From: Clostridiales bacterium
GTDB taxonomy: Bacteria; Bacillota; Clostridia; Christensenellales; Pumilibacteraceae
NCBI GenBank assembly: GCA_014799665.1
Contig: JAAVHP010000012.1
Location: 310,001 to 374,000, forward strand
Length of the DNA: 64,000 nucleotides
Direction of reading: 5' to 3'
Part shown: piece after piece, positions 1 through 8,334 of the stretch
Layout: every line of letters begins with the position of its first letter
How positions within the stretch are numbered: position 1 is the stretch's first letter
The notes under the pieces: model-generated
The model's input: the letters and a program-made list of their open reading frames with translations, nothing else
Told to the model about the DNA's origin: nothing
Databases searched by the model: none
Program-made: the position numbers and the translations under genes

Positions 1-1004
1 GCATGGGCGGCGGTACGGGCACGGGCGCCGCGCCTATCGTTGCCGAGATCGCGCACAGCCTTGGCAAGCTCACGATTGCGTTCGTTACTACGCCGTTCAA
101 GTTCGAGGGCGAGATTCGTATGCGCAATGCGCAAATGGGTATTGCCAAGCTCCGCGAGCACGTTGATTCGATCATCATTGTGCCTAACGAGAAGCTTGCG
201 ACCTTTGCCAAGGACATGACCACGCAGGAAGCGTTCAAGTACGCCGACGATATTCTTCGTCAGGGCGTGCAGGCGCTTACCGATCTTATAGCCAACCCCG
301 GACGTATCAACGTCGACTTTGCCGATATCCGCACCGTGCTTGAACAGGGCGGCGATTCCATTATGGGCATTGGGCGTGCGAGCGGTCAGAACCGTGCCGT
401 CGACGCCGTCAAGAAAGCCGTCAATAACGCCGTGCTCGATACCTCTATCGAGGGCGCGACCCGCGCTATCGTCAACGTTGAGGGCAGGGAGATCAAGATG
501 GACGAGGTGTCGCAGGCGGTCGAGCTCGTTCGCGATATCTGCGCGCCCGACGCGAATATCATATTCGGGCACGCGATTGTTCCCGCGCTCAAAGACGAGA
601 TACAGGTCACTATCGTTGCTACCGGGTTCAAGAAGGGCGGACCTTCCGCGCCTGCGCAGCGCACTCAGCAGCAGCCGCTTATCCAGCCGCAAAACCGTGG
701 CGGATATCCCGTACAACAGAATCCGTACGGCAATCAGGGCGGATACCCGAACAACGGCGGTTACCAGAACGGTGGATACCAAAATAACGGCGGTTATCCC
801 ATTGGTAATAACGGCTATCCTCAACAGCAACAGCAACCGCAGCAGCCGCAGGGCGTACCGCAGCAACAGACATTCTTTAACTATCCGCCGCAGGGCACGC
901 CGCAGCCGCAACATCCGCCGCGCCGTAACGACGGGAACGGCTACGTCGGGCTTGACGACGACAGCGATACTTCGTGGCTGAGCAAGCTTAATAAACGTAA
1001 GTAA
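1..1004 (+). CDS. ftsZ: Cell division protein FtsZ (5'-truncated by window edge)
   Basis: Tubulin-like GTPase that forms the cytokinetic Z-ring. The window opens inside the gene, at the tubulin signature GGGTGTG that binds GTP phosphates; the true start lies upstream. The T7 synergy loop NVDFADIRTVL, which supplies catalytic Asp to the neighbouring subunit, is intact at visible residues 103-113. The globular core ends near visible residue 212. A Gln/Asn/Gly/Tyr-rich linker of about 100 residues follows, with repeated GGYPNN/GGYQNN units. The end, SDTSWLSKLNKRK, sits where the FtsA/SepF-binding C-terminal peptide normally is, with Trp-Leu replacing the usual Phe-Leu. Two hairpin terminators follow. 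The family call is certain; binding by the tail is inferred. Confidence 0.97.
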   Translation, partial: MGGGTGTGAAPIVAEIAHSLGKLTIAFVTTPFKFEGEIRMRNAQMGIAKLREHVDSIIIVPNEKLATFAKDMTTQEAFKYADDILRQGVQALTDLIANPGRINVDFADIRTVLEQGGDSIMGIGRASGQNRAVDAVKKAVNNAVLDTSIEGATRAIVNVEGREIKMDEVSQAVELVRDICAPDANIIFGHAIVPALKDEIQVTIVATGFKKGGPSAPAQRTQQQPLIQPQNRGGYPVQQNPYGNQGGYPNNGGYQNGGYQNNGGYPIGNNGYPQQQQQPQQPQGVPQQQTFFNYPPQGTPQPQHPPRRNDGNGYVGLDDDSDTSWLSKLNKRK

Positions 1005-1063
1005 TTTTTCTTCCTTTTTTGTGAACAAAAAGGAAGCGAAAAAAACTTTAAGCAAAAATAACG

Positions 1064-1094
1064 AAAGAGTGGTTAATCTTAGCCACTCTTTTTG
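1064..1094 (+). terminator. Intrinsic terminator after ftsZ
   Basis: GAGTGG (1067-1072) pairs with CCACTC (1083-1088), extended inward by three weaker pairs, and is followed by TTTTTG. A-rich sequence before the stem could let it act in both directions. Confidence 0.8.
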
Positions 1095-1161
1095 TGGTAT
1101 GTGGAAAATTTAAACGAACGATAGCCTTCCCCCTGAGGGGAAGGCAAGAATACGGATATTA

Positions 1162-1196
1162 ATAAAAAGAATGGTTAAGTTCAACCACTCTTTTTG
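1162..1196. terminator. Bidirectional terminator between ftsZ and the convergent DUF2207 operon
   Basis: AAAAAG precedes and CTTTTTG follows a stem formed by GAATGGTT and AACCACTC around the loop AAGTTC. With U-tracts on both strands it can end ftsZ (+) transcripts and DUF2207-like (-) transcripts. It is followed at about 1205-1240 by a tail with a second palindrome (CTTCTTTCTTG/CAAGAAAGAAG) that resembles the tail of the intergenic repeats seen elsewhere in the window. Confidence 0.7.
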
Positions 1197-1246
1197 TATT
1201 TAACGTAAAAGTTTTCTTTGCTTCTTTCTTGTTCACAAGAAAGAAG

Positions 1247-2293
1247 TTAAAACATAAGCTTGTCGCGGAGCTCGCCGAGGTACCAGCTCGGTCCTTCCAT
1301 GATAATACGGTCAAACTTGGGTTTGAGCTTTTCGGTGATATTCAGCGCGTAGCAGAACGGCAGTATATCGTAATAATAATGCGGGTTTTCTTCGACGAGC
1401 AGTTCGAGCCGCGCTATCTCGGCTTCGAGCAGGAAGGTCTTGAACGAAGCTATCCTGCCGTACACCGCTATTTCTTTTTTGGTACGTATATCGATTTTCC
1501 GCGCTATAATATTCACGACCACGCAAACAACGAACGCCGCGGCGAGAAGAAATTTTGTATCGAACCCCTGTGCAAACCCGAGCACTGCCGCAAACGGTAT
1601 CCCGCCCCAGGCGCCGAAGAATATGAACTGGAAATACCGCCATTGCCCGTCAAACGGTGCGAACCTACTGAATATTACCGCAACGATAGGGAATACCATT
1701 GCCACGTAAAGAAAATCCCCCTGCGTAAGCGCGCAAATAATCGTTACGATTATCAGCATCCCGATCGCCAATGCCGTAGACATAATGTATAGCTTTTTGC
1801 TAAGCGGCGTGCGGCACTCCTTGGCTTTGTCGTTGCATTTCTTAATGAATTCCTTGTTACTGTCGAGGAAAGACGATGGCGCGGCAAGCGTGTAGAACAC
1901 GTCGCTACCTAAAAAGATCTGATCGAAAAGCTCTTTCTCGTACTCGTAGTTTGCAAGCACACGCCGCGGCGTGCCGTGTAAAAGATCGAAGTCGGGCGGG
2001 GTAAGATCTTTAAGCTTAGTCAGTTTGAGCCCGCGCTTGCAGTCTTCCTCGATCGTTATAAACCCGCGATCCGCCCAATAAAGCATGAGCGGGTTGATTA
2101 TGTCGTGTGCCGTTTTATTGTGTCCGTAGTAGCCGAAAAGCACGTCAACGGGCGAGTAGCCGCGCGGCGGATAGAACTCGACGGGACGGAGCGCGCGTTT
2201 CAGCTTGACCTTGCCGACGATTATGGCGGTTAGAGGAACAACCAACGTCACGCTTATAAGCAGAACGCATAAAATCAAGTTGACCAAGCTCAT
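1247..2293 (-). CDS. DUF2207-like membrane protein, copy B
   Basis: 348 residues, one N-terminal membrane helix (about 3-27), a cytoplasmic segment, then two to four more helices around residues 165-265. The motif RGYSPVDVLFGYYG and the following WADRGFITIEED match the C-terminal half of DUF2207 proteins, where a winged-helix-like segment typically reads 'SP.....L' and 'L...G.I.I'. The usual large extracellular N-terminal DUF2207 domain is absent. It follows its paralog with a 1-nt gap, so the two are translated from one mRNA. Function unknown; membrane location is inferred from hydrophobicity. Confidence 0.75.
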   Translation of the reverse strand: MSLVNLILCVLLISVTLVVPLTAIIVGKVKLKRALRPVEFYPPRGYSPVDVLFGYYGHNKTAHDIINPLMLYWADRGFITIEEDCKRGLKLTKLKDLTPPDFDLLHGTPRRVLANYEYEKELFDQIFLGSDVFYTLAAPSSFLDSNKEFIKKCNDKAKECRTPLSKKLYIMSTALAIGMLIIVTIICALTQGDFLYVAMVFPIVAVIFSRFAPFDGQWRYFQFIFFGAWGGIPFAAVLGFAQGFDTKFLLAAAFVVCVVVNIIARKIDIRTKKEIAVYGRIASFKTFLLEAEIARLELLVEENPHYYYDILPFCYALNITEKLKPKFDRIIMEGPSWYLGELRDKLMF

Positions 2294-2294
2294 G

Positions 2295-3332
2295 TTAAAT
2301 CAACGCCCCCTGTAATGCCTCGTCGTCCTTGTACCACTTGGGCGGAGCAGTTTTAATAAACTTGTGCTTTACGAACCGTTTAATATTGAATGCGTACAGC
2401 ATAGGCAAAACTTCGTAGTAGTCGACCGTGCTCAAATCGGACGCGGACGACCACAGAAAGAACTTGCGGTAGTTAATAAGGTCGGAGTAGTCGGCAAGAT
2501 TGTTCTTTTCGCGGTAGTCGACGAACCGCACTAGGAACAGCGGACCGGCAAAGAGAACTATCGTTGCTACGTAGATTATGCCAAGCGGGTCGAAGCTCCA
2601 AGAAAATCCCGCCATAATAAAAGCAACCGAGCCGGCTAGCCAGCCGCCGCACCATACCGCTTTGAAAAGCTTCGGCATATCGTTTATGAACATCAATACG
2701 AATAAGCCAATAAGCGACGTGCCGACGCCCGCTATGGACATGAATTGTCCCTCGTATACGGCGCTCCACACAACGCACAGCACGCTCGGGATCAACGAGA
2801 GCAGTATAGTAATAAGCTTCAAGGTAAAGTGCTTTGCCGAATACACGCCCTCGTCCTCGCGGGTAGCGTACTTCTTGCGTATGTTCGTTTCCTTTTCCTT
2901 GCTGAAAAGGGGTTGTCTCAAATCGATCGGGCCGCTGTTGAACTTTTTGCAAGCGGCGTGGAAAAAGTCGTACTCGCGCACGTACGTTCCGCGGTCGAAA
3001 AACACAGCTTTCTCGTTGTCGTGCTTGGGCATACTTTTTACTTTGTGTATTCTGACCTTGTACTTGCTTACGTATTTAACGGTTATTAAGCCACGGTTAG
3101 CCCAATGCACGATAAGCGCGCGGGTGAGCCGCCGCGCGTACGTTCTGCCTATAAAAATACGCTTGACGTCGAGGGGGGAGAAACCGTCGGGCAGGCTCGT
3201 AATTTTTTCTTTCTTTACGTTCCGCCGCGCGCGCAAGCCGAAAATAAGTACAAGCATAAGTATCGCGAGAATACAGCCGTACACTCCGCCCGCCAACGCA
3301 TAATATATCGATGTGACAGAAGAAATAAACAA
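2295..3332 (-). CDS. DUF2207-like membrane protein, copy A
   Basis: 345 residues, paralogous to the next gene downstream: N-terminal membrane helix (about 9-32), then DGFSPLDVKRIFIGRTY and WANRGLITVKYV, the same pattern as in copy B, then a cluster of hydrophobic helices around 175-270. The start is TTG, supported by GAGGG six bases upstream on the minus strand; no ATG fits better. It is first in a two-gene operon with its own strong promoter. Like copy B it lacks the extracellular N-terminal domain of full DUF2207 proteins. Two copies side by side suggest a heteromeric membrane complex, which is inference. Confidence 0.72.
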   Translation of the reverse strand: MFISSVTSIYYALAGGVYGCILAILMLVLIFGLRARRNVKKEKITSLPDGFSPLDVKRIFIGRTYARRLTRALIVHWANRGLITVKYVSKYKVRIHKVKSMPKHDNEKAVFFDRGTYVREYDFFHAACKKFNSGPIDLRQPLFSKEKETNIRKKYATREDEGVYSAKHFTLKLITILLSLIPSVLCVVWSAVYEGQFMSIAGVGTSLIGLFVLMFINDMPKLFKAVWCGGWLAGSVAFIMAGFSWSFDPLGIIYVATIVLFAGPLFLVRFVDYREKNNLADYSDLINYRKFFLWSSASDLSTVDYYEVLPMLYAFNIKRFVKHKFIKTAPPKWYKDDEALQGALI

Positions 3333-3362
3333 TTTAGCCCTCGAATAGCGTTATCCGTAAAT

Positions 3363-3391
3363 ATATTAGCAAATTCGCGCCGTGTTGTCAA
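3363..3391 (-). promoter_or_regulatory. Sigma-A promoter of the DUF2207-like operon
   Basis: On the minus strand TTGACA (3391-3386) and TAATAT (3368-3363) are separated by 17 bp. It lies back to back with the spoIIGA promoter region. Confidence 0.75.
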
Positions 3392-3460
3392 CTGCGTGCG
3401 ATAATACGCGATTTCTTCTTTGACAAAATAGGTGCAAAACAGATAAAATGCGTTCGGCGT

Positions 3461-3504
3461 TTCGACATAATTGTTATGACAATTCGTTTGTGGTTTGCTA
3501 AAAT
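3461..3504 (+). promoter_or_regulatory. Spo0A-type promoter of spoIIGA-sigE
   Basis: TTCGACA at 3461-3467 is the exact complement of the Spo0A box TGTCGAA. A second, partial match in the same orientation (reading TTGTCAT on the minus strand) lies at about 3476-3482. A -10 box TAAAAT is at 3499-3504, with no good -35 at 17 bp. A box near -50, a second near -35 and a poor -35 is the arrangement known for spoIIG of Bacillus subtilis, activated by phosphorylated Spo0A. The -10 ends six bases before the ATG. Confidence 0.65.
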
Positions 3505-3510
3505 AACGCC

Positions 3511-4338
3511 ATGTACATAGAGTTCGTTATTGCCGATAATTTTTTGCTGACCTACCTCGCTGCGTCTGCGGCGGCGCGGCTTGCGCATAAAGCCCCGTGC
3601 GTGTGGCGCAACCTTTTGGCAAGCCTTGTGGGTACCGTCGTCGCCGTGTTCTATCCGTTTATGCGACTTAACGCGACGACGCAGATTTTAGTCAAGCTCG
3701 CGTTGTGGGGCGTGCTGTCCGTGATGCTGTTCGTCAAAACGCCGCGGGCGGTGCTGTCCGGCCTTATGTTTTTAGGCGCTACGTTTGCGTTCGGCGGGGC
3801 GAGCTATGCCGTGGGGCTCGCACTGTATGGAAACACTGTTGCGGCGCAGGCGTTCTCGCTAAAATACCCGCTGTTCCTAACGCTCGGCACGGCGGCGGTC
3901 GTGTATACGGCTGTGCGGTACTGCATTTCCAAAATGCGGTTGAAGCGGGCGAGAGAGCCGTACGAGTACGGGATAGAGGTTACGGCTTACGGCTCTACAA
4001 TGAAGTTCTCGGCGTTCCTCGATACGGGCAACAGTGTTTTCGACCCGACTACGGGCTTGCCGATAATAATAACCGACGTCGATAGGTTCACCCAAAAGCT
4101 CGACGGCGCGGCGGCGGTCGAGTTCGTCAAAACCCTTCCTAGGCTACGAAAAACCTCTATCGGCACGGCGGCGGGAAGTACGGATATTTTTATAATCAAA
4201 CCGACCGCAATAACGGTCTATACGGACAGGCAGGCGCATAAAATAAATGCAATGATAGGTTTGGTCGGCGGCAGGTCTTTCACCAAGGAACACGAGCTGC
4301 TGCTTAATCCCGTAGCGATATCGGAGGTCGTATGCTGA
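3511..4338 (+). CDS. spoIIGA: Sigma-E processing peptidase SpoIIGA
   Basis: Membrane-bound aspartic protease that removes the pro-sequence of sigma-E in the mother cell after signalling from the forespore. The 275-residue protein has the family layout: five hydrophobic segments within residues 1-140, then a soluble protease domain with the catalytic motif FLDTGN (Asp171). It overlaps sigE, its substrate's gene, by 7 bp, as expected for translational coupling. No Shine-Dalgarno sequence precedes the ATG; the -10 box ends six bases upstream, so the mRNA is probably leaderless. The upstream Spo0A box fits known control of spoIIG. Identification is firm from N-terminal sequence, topology and context. 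Confidence 0.95.
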   Translation: MYIEFVIADNFLLTYLAASAAARLAHKAPCVWRNLLASLVGTVVAVFYPFMRLNATTQILVKLALWGVLSVMLFVKTPRAVLSGLMFLGATFAFGGASYAVGLALYGNTVAAQAFSLKYPLFLTLGTAAVVYTAVRYCISKMRLKRAREPYEYGIEVTAYGSTMKFSAFLDTGNSVFDPTTGLPIIITDVDRFTQKLDGAAAVEFVKTLPRLRKTSIGTAAGSTDIFIIKPTAITVYTDRQAHKINAMIGLVGGRSFTKEHELLLNPVAISEVVC

Positions 4339-5045
4339 TTAACAAGATTATGAACGCGATCAAGCGGGTGCTTGCCGTTAAGAACTCGGGCGGAGAGCTC
4401 GACTACGTAACGGGAAGCGAAGGCTTACCGCACCCGTTGGAGCCGCAGGAGGAAGCGGCGGCGCTCGCTCGGCTCAAATCCGATCCCGAGGTCAAAACCC
4501 TGCTCATCGAGCATAATTTGCGGCTCGTGGTGTATATCGCGCGCAAGTTCGATAACACGGGCGTGGACGTAGAGGACCTTATTTCGATAGGCACGGTGGG
4601 GCTTATCAAGGCGGTCAATTCGTTCGACGCGGACAAGAATATCAAGCTGGCGACCTACGCCTCGCGCTGTATCGAGAACGAAATTTTGATGCACCTAAGG
4701 CGCGTGGTGCGGCTTAGAGCCGAAGTGTCGCTCGACGAGCCGCTCAACGTGGACGTGGACGGCAACGAACTTGTTATGGCGGACATACTCGGCACCGATC
4801 CCGACGCGATAGGCAAGGAAGTCGAAAACGAAGCGGAGTGTAAGCTGTTAAACGACGCACTCGAACGGCTCAATAAGCGCGAGCGGGTAATAATGCAAAT
4901 GCGGTTCGGGCTGGGCGGCGCGAACGAGAAAACGCAAAAGGAAGTCGCGGACATATTGGGCATATCCCAGTCGTACATATCGCGGCTTGAAAAGAAGATA
5001 ATCTACCGCCTTAAAAAAGATATTTCGAAAGCGTTACAGGTGTAG
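4332..5045 (+). CDS. sigE: RNA polymerase sporulation sigma factor sigma-E
   Basis: Early mother-cell sigma factor, made as an inactive precursor. The 237-residue protein begins with a hydrophobic/basic pro-region, and YVTGSEGLPHPL matches the conserved start of mature sigma-E. Region 2 is clear (DLISIGTVGLIKAV, then ATYASRCIENEIL). Region 4 ends with a helix-turn-helix (EVADILGISQSYISRLEKK). Its ATG lies inside the end of spoIIGA (7-bp overlap). The next gene converges from the other strand nine bases downstream. In most spore formers sigG follows directly in the same orientation; here sigG is 2.5 kb away and inverted. Confidence 0.97.
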   Translation: MLINKIMNAIKRVLAVKNSGGELDYVTGSEGLPHPLEPQEEAAALARLKSDPEVKTLLIEHNLRLVVYIARKFDNTGVDVEDLISIGTVGLIKAVNSFDADKNIKLATYASRCIENEILMHLRRVVRLRAEVSLDEPLNVDVDGNELVMADILGTDPDAIGKEVENEAECKLLNDALERLNKRERVIMQMRFGLGGANEKTQKEVADILGISQSYISRLEKKIIYRLKKDISKALQV

Positions 5046-5054
5046 CCCTAACGA

Positions 5055-5765
5055 TTAGCGTTTTATCCTGAATTTTAACAGCAATGCGATAACTCCGCAA
5101 AGAACGGCAAAGACGGCAACCAATACGGGCAAGTGCCATATTTGAATACTCGTCATAGCCTTAAAAGCTATCGTTGCGGGAAAAGCATAAGAGATATATT
5201 GCATAAACGTGGGCAGCAGCTCTGCGGGAAACATAATGCCCGAGAGCATAATGGACGGCAGGAAAATTATCATTGCCGCCATAGTCAGCTTCGACTGTTG
5301 CTTTATTAAAAGTCCGAAAATACAGCCTACGGCAAGCGTTACCGCAAGCAACGCTATGAGCGATAAAAAATACATAAGTATATCTGCGGGCAACTCGGCT
5401 TTAAATATAAAAGGCGATACGGCGAAAATAATAAGACATACCGCAAGCGTATGTATAAATGACGAAATAAACTGCGTTATAACGCCAAACCAAATAGGCG
5501 CGCCGTTCGCTTTGTAAACCTTTTTAACGTCGGTGCCGTAAACCTCGGCAAGAGCGGGCGGAAGCCCCATTAGTGCGCTCATTGTTATCGTAAATACCGT
5601 CATGGACGAAATCAGCGTTTTTGCGGCGTCGGCGTCGATTGAAGTAAAGATCCCGCCCATAAACAGAAAAAACACCAGCGGAATAAGGTAACAGGTGATA
5701 AGCATACCTTTACTGCGTATATCCAATTTGAATTGTAAACCTATTCCGTAAAATAACGCTTTCAT
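5055..5765 (-). CDS. ABC-2 type transporter permease
   Basis: 236 residues with six predicted membrane helices and the ABC-2 permease pattern, including the late motif LPSIMLSGIMFPAELLP, typical of drug or lipid exporters of the DrrB/YhgE-like group. The start overlaps the stop of the ATPase gene by one base (TAATG), so it is the last gene of a MerR-ATPase-permease operon. Substrate cannot be read from sequence; the regulator's ligand-binding-type domain suggests a hydrophobic toxic compound. It ends nine bases from the convergent sigE with no visible terminator between. Confidence 0.88.
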   Translation of the reverse strand: MKALFYGIGLQFKLDIRSKGMLITCYLIPLVFFLFMGGIFTSIDADAAKTLISSMTVFTITMSALMGLPPALAEVYGTDVKKVYKANGAPIWFGVITQFISSFIHTLAVCLIIFAVSPFIFKAELPADILMYFLSLIALLAVTLAVGCIFGLLIKQQSKLTMAAMIIFLPSIMLSGIMFPAELLPTFMQYISYAFPATIAFKAMTSIQIWHLPVLVAVFAVLCGVIALLLKFRIKR

Positions 5766-6577
5766 TATTCCGCACTCCTAACTACGTTAATAAAATGCCG
5801 TTCAAGCGAAATTATGTCGGTTTGAACGGAGTTTATGACGATACCCTTTTTCGTATAGTCGGTCAGTATTTTCAATAGCGTTTCGGCTATATTTTCGGTT
5901 TCGTATTCTTCCTGACCGTCGGCGGTTTTTATGCGGATAATATGCCTATTACCGCCGTTTGCCGTAAACTCGTCAACCGTGCCGATGAAAGCGATACAGC
6001 CGTCCTTTAAAACGGCTATTCGGTCGCATAGATATTCCACTTCCGCCATATCGTGGCTTGCGAGAATTATCGTTTTGCCGTGAGATCTTAACGCGCGGAT
6101 CTGTTCGTGCAACGACACGCGCCCTTCGACGTCGAGCCCCGCAGTCGGCTCGTCGAGAAAGATAATATCGGGATCGCCGATAAGAGCTAATGCTAGGTGC
6201 AATCGGCGTTTTTGTCCCGTCGATAAATCGGCGTACTTCTTTTTCGATAGTTCGGGGATACCGAGCGAATTCAGCATTTCGTTATCGGGCGCGGTCTTGG
6301 TCCATTTTGCAAACAGTTTTACCGCTTCCATGGGTCTAACGTGCGCTTGCAGGGTAGAGGACTGCAATTGAATACCTATTTTACCGTTGATCGTAATTGT
6401 GCCGCTATCGTATGAGCGCAAGCCCTCTATACATTCAAGAGTAGTGGTTTTGCCCGCGCCGTTTACACCGAGCAAACCCAAAATTTCGCCTTTATGTACG
6501 GTAAGGTCAATGCCATTTAACACCTGGTTTGCGCCGTAGCATTTATATAATTGCTTAATTTCGATTACGTTATCCAT
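5765..6577 (-). CDS. ABC transporter ATP-binding protein
   Basis: 270-residue ATPase partner of the ABC-2 permease. Walker A is GVNGAGKTT, the signature is LSTGQKRR, Walker B is IIFLDEPTAG, and the H-loop is ILASHDM. The C-terminal 60 residues form the small extra domain common in CcmA/DrrA-type subunits. I start it at the ATG of MDNVIEIK (complement of 6577), preceded by GAGGGA at good spacing, and not at an upstream ATG inside merR. This gives an 8-bp overlap with the regulator gene and implies translational coupling. Confidence 0.92.
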   Translation of the reverse strand: MDNVIEIKQLYKCYGANQVLNGIDLTVHKGEILGLLGVNGAGKTTTLECIEGLRSYDSGTITINGKIGIQLQSSTLQAHVRPMEAVKLFAKWTKTAPDNEMLNSLGIPELSKKKYADLSTGQKRRLHLALALIGDPDIIFLDEPTAGLDVEGRVSLHEQIRALRSHGKTIILASHDMAEVEYLCDRIAVLKDGCIAFIGTVDEFTANGGNRHIIRIKTADGQEEYETENIAETLLKILTDYTKKGIVINSVQTDIISLERHFINVVRSAE

Positions 6578-7370
6578 TATTTCCCTCGAAAGGGTCGATG
6601 CCCGAATTATTAAAGTACGCACCAAGCGCAGGCTCGATAAAGCCTTTTAGCGTGCTTTGTATATTGTTAAAGCCGCCGTCGCTTGCTTGCGTTTTTCCTA
6701 AATTCATCAACTGCGGCAGCATACTCATATCGCCGTCGGTAAATTCGGTTATCAGCTGCCAAAACTCCTTTGCAATGGTTTGCCCCTGTTCGCTGTTCGG
6801 TGAAACGCCGTTTTCGATATGTTTTTCGGCTACGCTTATAATTGCGTTGAATCTATTAATAAAATCTGCGCCGGTAGCTCTATCAAATTTTTTGTGACAG
6901 TGATCGAGCATATTATCGTCAAAATATTTTATAAGACCGTAATACTTGTTTCCCATTTGCAGGTTGACGATTATATCGGCATACTTAGAAAAATCTACGG
7001 CTTGCATTTGCTCAATTTCGTTTTTCAATAGCTCGATCGACTGTAAAGAGCGGGCGAGTGTATCGATCTGCGCTTGAACGGCATTGCCTTGTTCGGTAAG
7101 TGCGTCTATCGCTTTTTGGGGCGTGTCGATCGAAATCAAGCGGTTTTTGATTTCGTCGAACGAAAAGCCGAGCGATTTAAGAGTTAGAAATTGGTGGAGC
7201 TTGATTATATCCTCGTCGTTGTACAACCGCCGCCCGCCCTCGCTTATGCAGGATGGACGGAACAGCCCTTCGCGGTCGTAATATTGTAATGCGCGAACGG
7301 TTATGCCCATTTTCTTTGCGACTTCGCCGACGGTCATATAGCCTTGCGGTATTGCTTTATACTTTGTCAT
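6570..7370 (-). CDS. MerR-family regulator with TipAS-like domain
   Basis: 266 residues. Residues 13-80 form the MerR winged helix-turn-helix (MTVGEVAKKMGITVRALQYY, then EGGRRLYNDEDI), followed by a coiled-coil dimerisation helix. The C-terminal half, with GADFINRFN and EGQTIAKEFWQLI, resembles the TipAS antibiotic-binding domain. MerR proteins activate transcription by untwisting promoters with overlong spacers. Exactly such a promoter lies upstream of this gene, so the operon is probably autoregulated and induced by the exporter's substrate. Shine-Dalgarno GAAAGGAG precedes the ATG. The ligand is unknown. Confidence 0.9.
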   Translation of the reverse strand: MTKYKAIPQGYMTVGEVAKKMGITVRALQYYDREGLFRPSCISEGGRRLYNDEDIIKLHQFLTLKSLGFSFDEIKNRLISIDTPQKAIDALTEQGNAVQAQIDTLARSLQSIELLKNEIEQMQAVDFSKYADIIVNLQMGNKYYGLIKYFDDNMLDHCHKKFDRATGADFINRFNAIISVAEKHIENGVSPNSEQGQTIAKEFWQLITEFTDGDMSMLPQLMNLGKTQASDGGFNNIQSTLKGFIEPALGAYFNNSGIDPFEGNNG

Positions 7371-7388
7371 AATTCACTCCTTTCATGT

Positions 7389-7419
7389 ATTATAAATCAT
7401 TACGCGGCGTAACAAGCAA
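7389..7419 (-). promoter_or_regulatory. MerR-type promoter with 19-bp spacer and operator dyad
   Basis: On the minus strand TTGCTT (7419-7414) and TATAAT (7394-7389) are 19 bp apart. The dyad TTACG-CCG-CGTAA (7412-7400) lies inside the spacer. An overlong spacer containing a palindrome is the hallmark of promoters activated by MerR proteins. Confidence 0.8.
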
Positions 7420-7468
7420 GCATTTTAACGCATTTTAAAAATATTTATAGCGTAGCAAATAGGGAAGC

Positions 7469-7497
7469 GAAAAAGGCGCGACTTTTTGCCGCGCCTT
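7469..7497 (-). terminator. Terminator of sigG
   Basis: Stem AAGGCGCG/CGCGCCTT with a 9-nt loop; on the minus strand it is followed by TTTTC. It lies 36 bp after the sigG stop. Confidence 0.75.
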
Positions 7498-7532
7498 AAT
7501 GTTAGGTGTATTAAACGGAATTTCGGTCTTTT

Positions 7533-8303
7533 CTAATCGACTACTTTTTTGTGTATCGCGGCGATAGCCGTTTTTTCGAGCCGCGACACCTGCGCTTGCG
7601 AAATGCCGATCTCTTTCGATACTTCCATTTGTGTCTTGCCGTCGTAGAAGCGCATCATAAGAATTTTGCGCTCGCGATCGCTGAGGTGCTCGACCGCTTC
7701 GTCCACGTCGATCTTGCTCAATCGGTTTTCGTCGTCCGCGCCCGCAATCTGGTCCATGACGAGCACGGTGTCGTCGCCGTCGTGGTAGACGGGGTCGAAC
7801 AGTGACACGGGATCGGAAATGCCGTCGAGGGCGTACACTACGTCTCTGACGGGCATATCTAGGGCGGCGGCGATATCTTCGAGAGTAGCCGCGTCGCCCG
7901 TTTCGTACTCGATTTTTTGTCGGGCTTGAAGCGCGTGGTACGCCGTGTCGCGCACCGACCGAGAAACTCTGAGCGGCGAGCAATCGCGTAAAAATCTGCG
8001 TATCTCGCCGATTATCATGGGTACTGCGTAGGTGGAAAAGCGCAGGTTGTACGAAACGTTGAAGTTTTCCATTGCCTTAATAAGCCCGATACAGCCGACC
8101 TGGAAAATATCGTCCACGCTCTGCTTTTTCGCGGCGAAGCGTTGCGTCACCGAAAGAACAAGGCGCAGGTTTGCCATAATAAAGAGCTCTCGCGCCGCCT
8201 CGTCGCCGTTCTGCGCCTTGACTATAAGCTCCATCATTTCTTCGTGTTTGAGCTTGGGCAGGGTGGACGTATCCAGTCCGCAAATGTCTACTCGTGTTTT
8301 CAT
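7533..8303 (-). CDS. sigG: RNA polymerase sporulation sigma factor sigma-G
   Basis: Late forespore sigma factor, 256 residues, the usual length. The opening (VDICGLDTSTLPKLKHEEM) is diagnostic for sigma-G, and region 2 has DIFQVGCIGLIKAMENF and TYAVPMIIGEIRRFLRD. Region 4 ends with the helix-turn-helix KEIGISQAQVSRLEK. I start it at the ATG of MKTRVDICG (complement of 8303), preceded by AGAGG; a longer in-frame extension upstream lacks family similarity and runs through a perfect hairpin. The gene is inverted relative to spoIIGA-sigE and separated from it by the MerR/ABC cassette, an unusual arrangement. Confidence 0.96.
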   Translation of the reverse strand: MKTRVDICGLDTSTLPKLKHEEMMELIVKAQNGDEAARELFIMANLRLVLSVTQRFAAKKQSVDDIFQVGCIGLIKAMENFNVSYNLRFSTYAVPMIIGEIRRFLRDCSPLRVSRSVRDTAYHALQARQKIEYETGDAATLEDIAAALDMPVRDVVYALDGISDPVSLFDPVYHDGDDTVLVMDQIAGADDENRLSKIDVDEAVEHLSDRERKILMMRFYDGKTQMEVSKEIGISQAQVSRLEKTAIAAIHKKVVD

Positions 8304-8334
8304 GCGTATACCTCTTTGGTTAGTTGCCGATTTG

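Noticed and set aside
690..880. Short tandem repeats that could suggest a CRISPR-like or VNTR array
   Set aside because: They are in-frame codons of the FtsZ linker (Gly-Gly-Tyr-x-Asn units), with no spacers and no cas genes nearby.
6578..6625. Longer N-terminus for the ABC ATPase
   Set aside because: It lies wholly within merR and lacks family similarity; the inner ATG has GAGGGA.
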